Assembly: GCA_027625915.1 (NCBI GenBank)
Contig: JANTQA010000023.1
Span: forward strand, 1,488,001-1,552,000
Length of the DNA: 64,000 nt
Direction: 5' to 3'
DNA from: Anaeramoeba flamelloides
Taxonomy: Eukaryota; Metamonada; Anaeramoebidae
Position 1 is the first letter of the stretch, and each line of letters opens with the position of its first letter. Both the position numbers and the translations under genes were made by a program. The notes below the pieces were generated by a model. It was given only the letters and a program-made list of their open reading frames with translations, was not told the DNA's origin and searched no databases. Shown piece by piece: positions 54,918 through 64,000 of the stretch.

Positions 54918-56688
54918 TGTTTTGATTTAAATTTTTTTTTGATTTCTCCCTTCTTTCAATAAATAAACTAAAATGTTAAATAATCATTTTTCCAAAAGTT
55001 TAAATTGTCTCTATTACATTAATTTTTTCGCAAGTTTAATTGATTGAAGTTGGTTTTTACATCATTCTTTAATTTTGAACTCAGAGTTTTTTTTTTTTCT
55101 TCAATAATTTCTTTACAATGAATTTAATTTTGGTGTTTTCTTTTTTTTGCTAATAATACTTTACATTAACTATAATAATATATTTTTAAGTTTTCCAATT
55201 TACTGCCAAATTCAAATAAAAGTTTTTAAATTTTTGCTTCATTTTCCATGTTGAGTTATGAATTGAAACAATTTTGAAATAATAGAAAATTTTTAATGAT
55301 TAATATGTCATTTTTTATAAAGGTTTCGAAGAAAGTTCTGAAAATATCTCGATTGAAGTTTTTCATCTTTTTAACCAATCCTTTTGGAAACTTTTTGGTC
55401 ACATTTTTTTTTTTTTAAAATGACTCTACCATTCGGAAAATTTGTAATTCCAAGCATATTTTAATAAAAGTTATAATTCTTAAAAAAAGAATATTATGGT
55501 ACAAGTGTTTTAAAAAAGTGATAAAAAGGTTTTTAATATAATCTGTAGAAGAGTTAAAACGGTAATAGAACTGTTTTCAAGATTATATTATAAACTTTTT
55601 TTTCATTTTTTTAAAATTCCTTTTAACTCTATCTGAGGTCACTTTATTAAAATTACTTTTGTTTACTGTTATTTAAATTATAAACGGGAGATAATTTTCA
55701 ATTACTTTTCTTTATTGTACTTTTCAAAATAGAGTTTTCTAAAGAAGTGAGTTGTAATTTGAGGCTCAATTTGGAAAAGGGAAAATTGAAAATGAAGTGA
55801 AAATTTTTCCACTTTAATATTCAAATACCAGCAATTGAAAAGTACATAAATTATAAGATCTGTGAAATTGAAGTTCTTTTGAAAAATGCTTTGATCTAAT
55901 CGTAGAATTTTTGTAATCCTTACTGATATTTGAATTGTAAATGGGAAAAGGTTTTCACTTCCTTTTCCAAATTTTTCTTTATCAAACAAAGAGTTTTCCA
56001 AGAAAGTAGGATGTCGTTTGTGATCTCTATTTGAAAAAGGAAAAAACGAAAAGGAAGTGAAAAATTTTCCACTTTAATATTCAAATACCATTATTGAAAA
56101 TTCTGAGTAAAGAGCAAAAATGTTCTCGAATTCAAAAAAAAAAGAGGAGATTTTAAGTTTTTAGAGCTGTTAAGAATTTATTTGAAATTGTGTGTAAAGA
56201 TACTCTTTCATATTTGCACTTTTTTCACAAAATAGGGTTTTCAAAAAAATTAATTGTTTGTAAAAGTATATTTATGTGGAGGATCGAGTGGCGAAAAGAG
56301 ATGGGAGGAAGTGTGTTAAAAAAAAAAAATTTGCAAAAGATGTGATGTAATTTGGAAAATAGTGGTTTGTGGGAAAAAACTTTTCAAAAAAAAGGTTTGG
56401 GAAAATAATTTTAAAAAAGAAAGAAAATAACAAACCTGGACAACCACCAAAGAAGTTGACTGCAGTTACAAAATTTGTATAAAAAAAGTGTTGTTGAGAG
56501 TAATTGCAACACGCAGAGTTTTCATACCATTGACATATCTCCATATTTTCTAATGGTTGTGGCTGTTCTTCAAGGTGTTTAGGTGGGTAACCCTGAACCA
56601 TACACCCTGGTGTCATATCATGATCAGCTTTAGTAAAAGAAAAAAGGAAAACAACTAGCAAAATAATTTGAAGTGAGCGAGTAAACAT
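53053..56688 (-). CDS. NPC1 N-terminal-domain-like single-pass membrane protein, 263 aa, four exons
   Basis: Exons 56688-56436, 53922-53866, 53746-53644 and 53431-53053 join in frame through GT-AG introns of 2,513, 119 and 212 nt. Start MFTRSLQ heads a signal peptide of about 21 residues. The ectodomain matches the cysteine pattern of the sterol-binding NPC1 N-terminal domain: NSACC (57-61), GGCPGCLNNIRRTWCGYTC (81-99), WAKAVYESC (128-136) and CEDTCDCLNCPPGC near 188-201. In NPC1 these align with LCC, RCPSC...FCELTC, FANAMYNAC and CSCQDCSIVC. A transmembrane helix (about 223-245, FWIVLIGSIIGASFLVVV) and a 17-residue cytosolic tail with GYNEI, a possible YxxPhi sorting signal, follow. There is no sterol-sensing or RND region, so this is a stand-alone domain. 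A role in lysosomal sterol or lipid capture is inferred. The fold is shared with folate receptors, so ligand identity is open. Confidence 0.8.
54180..54830 (+). repeat. Intronic repeat with ATTCTTTTGAATTCTGG hairpin units
   Basis: Lies inside intron 1 of the NPC1-like gene. It has hairpin units at about 54232-54330 and 54735-54815, plus end boxes AGTGCCTAGATTTTAC on the left and GACAAGTGTCTAGGG on the right. This resembles the block at 22390-22560 (CAAGTGCCTAGCTTTTAC...CTAACGACTGTCCAG). Probably a fold-back element of the short-hairpin family. Confidence 0.6.
55735..56095 (+). repeat. Two copies of the CTGGTATTTGAAT hairpin in intron 1
   Basis: A half unit at 55735-55840 (ending TATTCAAATACCAG) is followed by a full hairpin at about 55920-56090. 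That hairpin runs from TACTGATATTTGAATTGTAA through TTCACTTCCTTTTCCAA, a TTTGTGATCTCTATTTGAAA segment, and back to TATTCAAATACCA. It shares its core with the 700-bp TIR elements. Confidence 0.7.
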
Positions 56689-57691
56689 ATCGATTGAAAA
56701 ATTAAAAAGAAAAAAAATGAAAAATGTGGATTTTTTTTTGAAGAACAAAGGAAGAATAAGAATTGATAGTGTGTTGTGTTCGTTTAAATTGAAGAAAGTT
56801 CATTATTTTATCACTTTTTGGGAATTTTTTATTGTTCATAAAACTTTTCAAAATATGTTTTATTTTTGTCAAAATTACTTGCTTTTACAAAAACAAAAGA
56901 TGAGAAAAATAAGCTTAACCATTCAATTTTGCTATCAATAACAGATGAAGAATTAAAATTTTTGGTTGTACTTTTCTATTGTGAAGAAGAATTTTTTAAA
57001 AGGACGTCAAGAAACTGAAAAGTCACAGATAAAGAGAAAAGTTGTTTTTGTCCCTGAAAATCAAAAAGATTACGAAATAAGCAAGTCAAAAAATTTTTTC
57101 CAAAAGAAAATTCAAGGTTTTACAAATTTTCCATTTCTCTTTTCAGAGAGTAAATGAATTCAAATTGGACCCTTGATAAAAGGGATTGAGAAATTTTGCC
57201 TGAAAATCAGTTTTTTCAAAGATAAATTAGCTATGTAAATGATTTGAGAACTCCATTGTAAAAAGTAACTTTTCCTCAAATACTATGTTAGTTACTTTTT
57301 GGTTCCAATCCTTGTAGAAAATTTTCACAAACAAAGGAGATATTTTAAAAGAGTTTTTTTCAAAAATTGGTTATAAGGAATAGTCGATCAGATTAAAGAG
57401 AACTAATTCAGTGTCAATTCGGACCAAGTTCACCTTCCAATTTAATGGTGAATTGTTTCAAAGTTATTTTTATTTAAGAGTTAACTCTTGGTTTTTGTCA
57501 TTGTTAAAGACAAGATATTTTCACTATTTTTCATTTTTCAATTTCTTCCAAATTCTTTTATTTAAGGTTGTACTTTTCTTCAAAATATATCACTTCACAC
57601 AACAAATATACCAAAGACTTAATACTAATTTTTTCTGTTGGTTCTTTGTTTGAAATTTATAAGAAAAACAATTTGAAAATGAAAAGAAATG

Positions 57692-58175
57692 TACGTTGGT
57701 TTCACAAACCCTTGTTTTTTATTTTAATCCAATACTAAAATTTAACTCATGCAAAAAATATTGGCTGACTCTAAAAAGAAAAGAAACAAATCAATGGGAT
57801 GAAAACAGTATATAAACAAGAAATTGGGTTCTTAAAATAAATTTTAAAAAAGAATTATGAAGATACTGGAAGATTAAAATGTAATATTGTGACAAATAAA
57901 ATGAGCAAAATTTCATTTTTTGAATTTTTGATATAAAAAATCATAAAATCTCAATAATTTTATAAATATGATGAAATTTTTGAAACAAAAGCATTTAGTC
58001 TAATTGAACCATTTGGATTAATCAAAGATCTAACCTCTAAAGTCAATTTGGACCTTAACCAAGAATCTATAAGTGATTTCTGGTCTTCCAATATCCAATT
58101 CTGAAAAAAAAAAACACGAGTTAAATTTTAGTAATGGGTTAAAGGTTGTCAACATGGGTTATTTACATCACTGTA
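57692..58175 (+). mobile_element. 484-bp Tc1-type miniature element, AGTGGTG family (copy 2)
   Basis: Left end TACGTTGGTTTCACAAACCC (somewhat decayed), right end GGGTTATTTACATCACTGTA. Highly similar to 21329-21814 over the full length, same orientation, for example ATATTGGCTGACT and AAACAAATCAATGGGATGA. No coding frame. Confidence 0.85.
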
Positions 58176-58505
58176 TTTCCCATTTTTTATTCAAATAAGG
58201 TAGAATAACTTGAAATATCCCAAATTATACATCACGATATTATATTTAGAACACCTTCTCTAAATCACCTTTTTGCACATTTTGCCACTATCTTCCATTT
58301 TTTTTTGTTTTTTATTGTGTTAAGAAATCAAAAAAAAATACCAGATCCAAAACATAAAGAATTAATCAAAAAGAGGAACGTTCTGTGTATTTTTTGAGCC
58401 GTTAAAATAGATATGGGATTTTAGGGAATCTAAACTACATATAATATTGATCAGTAACGGGAAATATTGTTCAAGAGGAAACAAGAAAAAATAGATCGAT
58501 AAAAC

Positions 58506-58865
58506 TACAGTGATCACAAAAATGCGTACACAACGAGTATAATCTGTGTTTCCAAATATAATTGTGCCTTTTTTTATTTATACCCCCAGGCAAAATAAAA
58601 TTTACTACCCAATAGTATACCTAAGTTCAAATCAATTTTGATCATGTCCTCCTTGATATTTCCCGTAAAATTTTATTTAGGAAAATCAGTTTATTCTAAT
58701 TTTTTGCTTTTTTTATGATAAAAATTGTTTTGATTTGTTCTATAAAATATTATCAAAAATTTACTTCATTTTTATTGAGATAAATTTTCCAATTTGATCT
58801 TTTATTTTTAGGAATTTCTTCTTAAATAATAGAACTTTAAGAAATCAATATCATGTATAATTCGT
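58506..58865 (+). repeat. Interspersed repeat, TACAGTGATCA-tipped family (copy 2)
   Basis: Same-orientation relative of 1319-1680. Both share TACAGTGATCA, AGTATACCTAAGTT and a CAATTTTGAT block. The right boundary is uncertain. Confidence 0.6.
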
Positions 58866-58869
58866 GTTT

Positions 58870-60430
58870 TTTGTTGGTTTTTTTGATTGGTTTATGTATA
58901 GGTCTTATATAACAAAAAAACAAGCTTTTTATTTGGAAACACATTAAACTTTCATGTATGCCTTTATTTTAAGATCAGTAACGAACAATAGTAACAAATA
59001 AAAAATACAAAAAAAATAATTTAAAGAAAAAAAAATGTGGAAATTTCGATCCACTCTAACCACATTTATTAAAAATAACACAGAAAAGAGAAAATCTTCA
59101 ATTTTATTGAATTTTTTTTTCTCCTAATTAAAAAAAAAAAAAATGATAGAACTTTTTTCAACCCATTTTAACAATAATTAAAGAAAAGATATACATTCAA
59201 CTTGTATACCACATATTGATTTTTATTTTTCTTCTGTTTTTAAAATAATAAAACATAAATATTGGAGTTATTTCTAAATAATCTGTTTGATAAAAAAATA
59301 TATTAATAATTATGTTGCTAAGACTACCATTATATCACCAATGATATTTCAAATGTATAATTTCATTTGGAATTATTGTATTCACAAATCATTAATTAAA
59401 GATATTAAATTAATTTTATTTTACAGTACAATGCTTTTGATATTTCTTTTATTTATACTCCTATTAAAAAAAAAACATTATCGTTTCATTACGAACAATA
59501 TATAAATGATGTAATGTATTGAATACTGGTATTAATCAAAGAGTATATCAAGTTAAGATACTTTTTTATTTTATTTATTTATTTATATATATATAATAAT
59601 TAAAAATTATCAACCTCAAATCGAACTATGATAAAATGAAATTATAGTTAATCACACCCCAAATCCAATTTTAAATTTAGAATTTGTAAAAGAACTACCT
59701 TCAAACGAACATATATAAACTCGGTTAACACAAGCGATTCATAGCAAAATTTATACGCCTTTCTCCTGAAAACCACATGTACTGAATGGACAAAGAAACA
59801 AACGATTGTTAAGTAGTATCGTATTGGACCATTCAGATCCCAGCCGCAAACAATTTCTTAAAAAAGTAATCTTGTAAAAAAAAACACAAAGTTGAAATTT
59901 AACTCAAAAAATATTTAGATAAACGAATTAAGAATGATTTTTCACAAAAAAAAAATGTTAAAAATTGAGAAAAGAACATAAAAATTTGAAGAATTTAAAA
60001 TTCCCCACAGAAGTTGCCGGTGTCACATAAAAAACAATTTTTAATTTGGTATACCACATTTTAATAAATTCGGTGTTACATTGGAATAATAAAAAAAAAA
60101 AAAATAGGTTTTATTTACATCATATGGGTTTTAATCCCCTTCATTTATTATTTCAAGTTGAAAATATTAACCCCCCCTACTTTTTTTTTTTTTTTTTTTT
60201 GGAATTTAAAAAAATCTTTGAAAGACTGTAAAGTTCTTCAAGTGTTTTTACATATGAAAGACCTTAAAGTTTAGCAAAGGCTTGAGATTTTTGGTAGTTG
60301 GAAAAACAAATGTTTTTTTTTCATTTTTTTTTATTTTTACAAAAGTATAAAATTTAATGTGAATTTTCTCATCGAACAAATGATCATCCATTTTAAATGT
60401 GTACAAAAAAATAAAATAGGTATGCTTTTT
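58870..60430. other. Gene-free region, with a slightly GC-richer patch
   Basis: The patch at about 59640-59860 is less AT-rich than its surroundings but gives no convincing frame or tRNA fold on either strand. It may be the remains of a gene. The rest is homopolymer-rich. Confidence 0.5.
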
Positions 60431-60439
60431 TTTTTTAAT

Positions 60440-61250
60440 CTAGTTCACTTTCACTAGTTAAATGGTCAAAAAGAAGAAAATGTAATTTTCTTTCTTATTG
60501 GTGATCAATCAAACAAAAATCTTAAAAACCCCCAGTTGTCTTTTCTTTCAATAAAAAGTTAAAAGAAGATTAAAAACAAAAATTAAACAAACTTTCAAAC
60601 AATCATCATAGATTGGTGGTATTGTGACTAACTTGTTGAGAAATATTTTATAAAGTTATCCAAACCCTTTCAATTTTCCTAAAATAAATAAAATGCTTTA
60701 ACCCAAGAACACATTCTGTAAAGAACTGGTGAAGGATTGGTTGTTTTGTATGCACTTTAATTGAGCACAATTTTCGACGCCAGGATTAACTGAGAAACTA
60801 TTTATATACCCTTTTGAATATGTTTGTTGATCTAAAAGGATCTATTGATCGGCCAACCAAATAAAAATAAAATAAAACGAAAACTCTTTAACGAACCTTG
60901 ATCTCATTCAAGTATCTTTTTTGTTGTTTTTTCAAAAGAATAACTTTTTTTTCAAGTACCTATTTTTTGATCAATCAAAATTTTTTGATTTAAAAATATT
61001 ATTGAATTCTCGTATAAAGACATTAACTATTATATCACGAATTACTGTTTCTCACGATATTTGGACAATTATCACTATTTTTAGACAATTCTTGTGATTT
61101 GAAAGAATATCTAAATTTCGATATCATCACAATATTATTTATTATAGATAAATTATGAAATATCACAATCTTCAATAAATAATCACAAATTTTACAACTT
61201 TATGTGTTATTTCACAAAATATCATCAATTTCCCGATTAACAGATGTACT
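60440..61250 (-). repeat. Diverged inverted relative of the 1963-3619 TIR element
   Basis: Reads on the minus strand like about 2000-2660: shared blocks include a run of TCACGAT/TCACAAT boxes (61020-61215), TTGGTGATCAATCAAACAA, TTAACCCAAGAACACATTC and TCAAGTATCTTTTTTGTTGT. Most TCGCGAT boxes have become TCACGAT or TCACAAT, consistent with C-to-T decay of CG dinucleotides. Only part of the element is retained. Confidence 0.65.
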
Positions 61251-62216
61251 TTTTTTCTCCCAATTTGATAAAACTAATTCACCTATCAACATTTGGAGAT
61301 ATTCTTTTTGAAAACACATTTATTTATATATCAGAATATGTTAGATATCACAGCAAAAGTACTTAAAATATGTTTTTTGGTGACAAATCCTATGTTTTGT
61401 GAAAAAAAAAAAAAAATCACTTACAACTCAAATCTAGTTTCAAAATCTTTTGGAGTATGTTCTTGACTTTTAAAGTGAGTTATTTTTTTGTTTTAAAATT
61501 CCTACTCCGTTTAAAAAAAAATATTTTATGGTACAATCACCTATACAAAATATTCACTGAAAATACAAATTATTATATGAGATAGTGCCAAATCTTGAAC
61601 TAAAATAATAAAAAGGCAAGTTTATAAGTACATTTGTTTGATTTTTGAGAATTTGAAAGTTATTCATGGTAATTTAAAGCATTATTTTAAACAAAAAAAA
61701 AAACTTTAAAATGTTTTTACCAATTGAGTTGTAATTCATTTTTTAATTCTTTACATAATTTAACTTTCGAAATGTATTTTTATGAAAAGTTTTTGAATAA
61801 ATTTAACAATAAATTTCATTTTTTTTCTCAAATTTTCACAATATGGGTAACATTTTTTCTCTTTCTTAATATTTTATTAAATTTATTTAATCTTGGAATA
61901 AAGAGACAGGTATTTTTTTTTCCAAAAAACTACAAGAATTCATCTATAAATACAAATAATTTTCAATTTAAAAAAATTGAATTTCTTTTTAAATTCCAAT
62001 TGCAAAAACAATTGATATAATCGAGAGAGAGTTTTGAAGTAAATAAAAAAAAAAAAAACAAATCATTATTTAAAGAGTCGATAAACACAACCATTAGAAT
62101 TCTTTTAATACAAATTCGATTTTGTATGATAAAATAAAGAAATAAGGAGTATATGAAATAAATATAATTAAAGAAAGGCAAAACAATTAAAAAAAATATA
62201 GATACTAAAATTAATA

Positions 62217-62526
62217 ATGAGTAAAAGATGCGTGTTACCGGAATTGTGCCGCATTTGTGTGGCTCTATGGTCATGTATTTTCGTTTTAGGTATCTTTCTT
62301 CGGTATAGAACATTGGACCATATTGATAAGGAATGGTTCTATAGCAATAACGTATATTATTTATATGTACATTTTCCTCATCAAATTGTCTGTCTCTTCA
62401 TTACCAACAATCTAAATATCTTAGATTTTTTTAAATGATCTTTTTTCTATTGTTCTCTGGATTTTTTCAAATCTTTTACATCCCAAGAAGAAATATTATA
62501 TCATTACTTTTTTTTCTTCAACATGA
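62217..62526 (+). CDS. Small two-transmembrane protein, possibly V-ATPase f/RNase-kappa-like, 78 aa
   Basis: Exon 1 is 62217-62351 and exon 2 is 62425-62526, joined in phase 0 across a 73-nt GT-AG intron (GTATAT...ATCTTAG, with a CTAAAT branch-like box). Exon 1 (MSKRCVLPELCRICVALWSC, then IFVLGIFLRY) has a cysteine-containing first membrane segment. Its CxxC...W...LGIF pattern recalls RNASEK, an accessory subunit of the vacuolar proton pump. Exon 2 gives a second hydrophobic stretch (LFSIVLWIFSNLL) and a basic HPKKKYY end. RNASEK is usually about 95-100 residues, so this is short, and the second segment does not match closely. The local rise in GC supports coding. A competing minus-strand frame over the same bases is discussed among the rejected items. 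Confidence 0.35.
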
Positions 62527-62529
62527 ATA

Positions 62530-63700
62530 TATTGTAGAATTTACTCTCATTTTTTTGATTTGTATTCGTGCCCATTGAAACCATTTACGAATCAACTTCA
62601 GTTTAAGTTGAATTTTTCATTATTTCCAGTTTAAATAAAATTATTATTTTTCACTTGTATATATATGTCATTTTCTGTAAGATTTTTAATTAAAATTCTT
62701 TTTTAACTTTTTTTCCAGGTTTCACTTTTTTTTACAAATAGATATTTATTTTTCTGTTAATAAATAGTTATTAATTTGTTAATCTTAATTTGTTAATTTA
62801 TAATAACCCCCAATTCAAGATTTTGGAGAAGAAAACTGGGAGTTGAAAAGATATCTTATAATTAGTCAATTTTCAAAGTTAGATCAATTAATAAAAAGTA
62901 AAATGAAATAGTTCAAGATAAAATGGAAGACTAAATACACAATACCAGTTTTTTAAATAGATATTTTGATATGGGTTTTTCATAGATTTAATTAATTATT
63001 AAATATTTGTTGAAAAAATTGACTTTATTTGAGATATCGTAAATCACTCATCAGATTTCAAAAAGGAGATCTAAATTATATTTATTGATTTAATTGAAAA
63101 ATACATCTGATGGGTTCTTCTTCCATGTTGATTCGTAACTTCTTTTATTGATTTTCGTTTTTGTTTTCAGGTTTTATTAATGTTCCCAAATTAAAAACAG
63201 TGTTGAACTTTTTTTCCAGTTTTACTTTTTTTCCAAAATAGAAACCTAAAAACACCAAAACCCATAAAATATTTATGATTTTTTCATTCTTTTATTCTCT
63301 AAATTTATCTCTCAAACCAGTATTAAAACAGAAAAATATTTAATATTTTCTTTATGATTTTTTCAAATTTATTTTACGATATATGATCAAACAAGGCACT
63401 TCAATTATCCCATTGAAATGCTGTTTCTCAGGGAAATAATATTATGTAATGTATCATCTATTTTTTCTGCAATATTTCTTCACAAGCCTTTGTATTAATA
63501 AAATTAAAAGAATGTGAAAGACAAGGATCTATTTTGAATTGGCAATATTGATAAATTTTGTCATTTTGAAATTCTCGAAAAGTTTTCTTTTTTTGGCTGG
63601 ATGTCCCTTATTAAACAATAAGTATTGTAATGTAATATTTTTTGATTTCATTTTTGTTTATCCAATTCAAAATAATGGACACAAAACAAAAAACAAAAAA

Positions 63701-63738
<38 letters not shown>

Positions 63739-63780
63739 ACAACAAAAACAATTTTCTGTGAAAAATATTATTTGAATTAA
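62530..63780. other. Gene-free spacer
   Basis: No supported gene between the small membrane protein and the WD40 gene. The only distinct feature is a poly(A) run at 63694-63737. Confidence 0.6.
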
Positions 63781-63786
63781 ATGGGC

Positions 63787-64000
63787 TTAAATTTGAAAAA
63801 AGCAAACTGTTCCATCATCAGAACCGGAAGCGATCACTGATCCGTCAGGGTTCCAATCTAATTCCCAAACTTGGTCTTTGTGTTCTTTCCAAAAATGTGT
63901 ACAATTGATTGTTCTTCTATCAAAAACTTTTACATTTCGATCTGCTGAACAAGAAGCAAAGACGTTTTGGTTTTTGGGATTGAATTTTGCAGACAAAACA
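63787..64000 (-). CDS. WD40 protein, C-terminal end; Ski8/WDR61-like (5' end outside window)
   Basis: The last ~70 residues of a beta-propeller, still open at the window edge, so the start lies beyond it. One and a half WD repeats are visible: FASCSADRNVKVFDRRT and the closing KEHKDQVWELDWNPDGSVIA with SGSDDGTVCFFQI at the very C-terminus. Human WDR61 ends in the same way (SSDKSVKVWD, FDHQDQVWGVKYN, DDQEIHIYD), including DQVW and a terminal strand with no tail. Ski8/WDR61 serves in the Ski complex (cytosolic exosome-linked RNA decay) and in the PAF1 complex. Other WD40 proteins can look alike over so short a stretch, so subfamily assignment is tentative. Confidence 0.7.
   Translation of the reverse strand, partial: VLSAKFNPKNQNVFASCSADRNVKVFDRRTINCTHFWKEHKDQVWELDWNPDGSVIASGSDDGTVCFFQI

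Noticed and set aside
56717-57157. Two plus-strand frames upstream of the NPC1-like gene
   Set aside because: Lys/Phe-rich composition, no conserved motif, and they begin over the 5' flank of the minus-strand gene. One contains a slightly more varied Lys/Glu stretch, but no start context or splice model made it convincing.
59640-59860. GC-richer patch as a tRNA, 5S rRNA or small RNA gene
   Set aside because: No A/B box pair, no cloverleaf and no resemblance to 5S could be found on either strand, and no frame runs through it.
61963-62313. Minus-strand hydrophobic frame opposite the small membrane-protein gene
   Set aside because: After about 35 residues it degenerates into Phe/Ile/Leu runs typical of AT-rich noise. 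The plus strand has a cleaner two-exon model with a good donor and acceptor. It remains a possible alternative for the same locus.

Overview
This window is eukaryotic nuclear DNA. It is extremely AT-rich, with about ten recognisable or plausible genes on both strands separated by long gene-poor stretches. Introns, where they can be resolved, are GT-AG. The gene content points to a free-living protist, probably an amoeboid one: SUMO, a PP4 regulatory subunit 3 homologue, a Ski8-like WD40 protein, an RCC1 plus split-BTB protein, an ankyrin-type protein, and an NPC1 N-terminal-domain-like membrane protein. Lysine/glutamate homopolymer tracts and an RCC1-BTB protein recall Anaeramoeba, but that is an inference from style, not a demonstrated match.

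Layout. 0-4 kb: a truncated repeat copy, SUMO (minus), then a nest of inverted-repeat elements. 4-9 kb: gene-poor AT-rich DNA with a compound Tc1-type miniature element at 7.3-7.7 kb. 9.1-10.0 kb: exons of an unidentified spliced gene. 10.1-15.7 kb: a very large unidentified protein built from about ten beta-rich, PH-like modules around an acidic tract; a 124-bp-offset duplication there changes the reading frame. 16.5-18.6 kb: a decayed fold-back element. 18.9-20.9 kb: the RCC1-BTB gene (minus). 21.3-25.0 kb: one 486-bp miniature element and a 2.2-kb fold-back with another element nested in one arm. 25.4-29.6 kb: an intact 1,372-codon gene joining a von Willebrand A domain to a C-terminal nucleotidyltransferase-like module of the type seen in large DNA viruses; its base composition is much less AT-rich than its surroundings. 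30-34.9 kb: repeats. 34.9-36.5 kb: ankyrin-type gene (minus). 37-41.5 kb: fold-backs, microsatellites and short hairpins. 41.7-42.3 kb: an unidentified 200-aa protein. 44.6 kb: a possible tiny spliced gene. 45.6-48.0 kb: PP4R3. 48.2-51.5 kb: two adjacent 700-bp TIR elements and other repeats. 53.1-56.7 kb: the NPC1-NTD-like gene, four exons, with a repeat-filled 2.5-kb first intron. 57.7-61.3 kb: further copies of the repeat families. 62.2-62.5 kb: a small two-membrane-segment protein. 63.8-64.0 kb: the 3' end of a Ski8-like WD40 gene.

The genes do not form a pathway or operon. What ties the window together is intergenic and intronic DNA largely made of short non-autonomous inverted-repeat elements. 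At least six families are present in two or more copies, several nested, and no transposase gene is visible.
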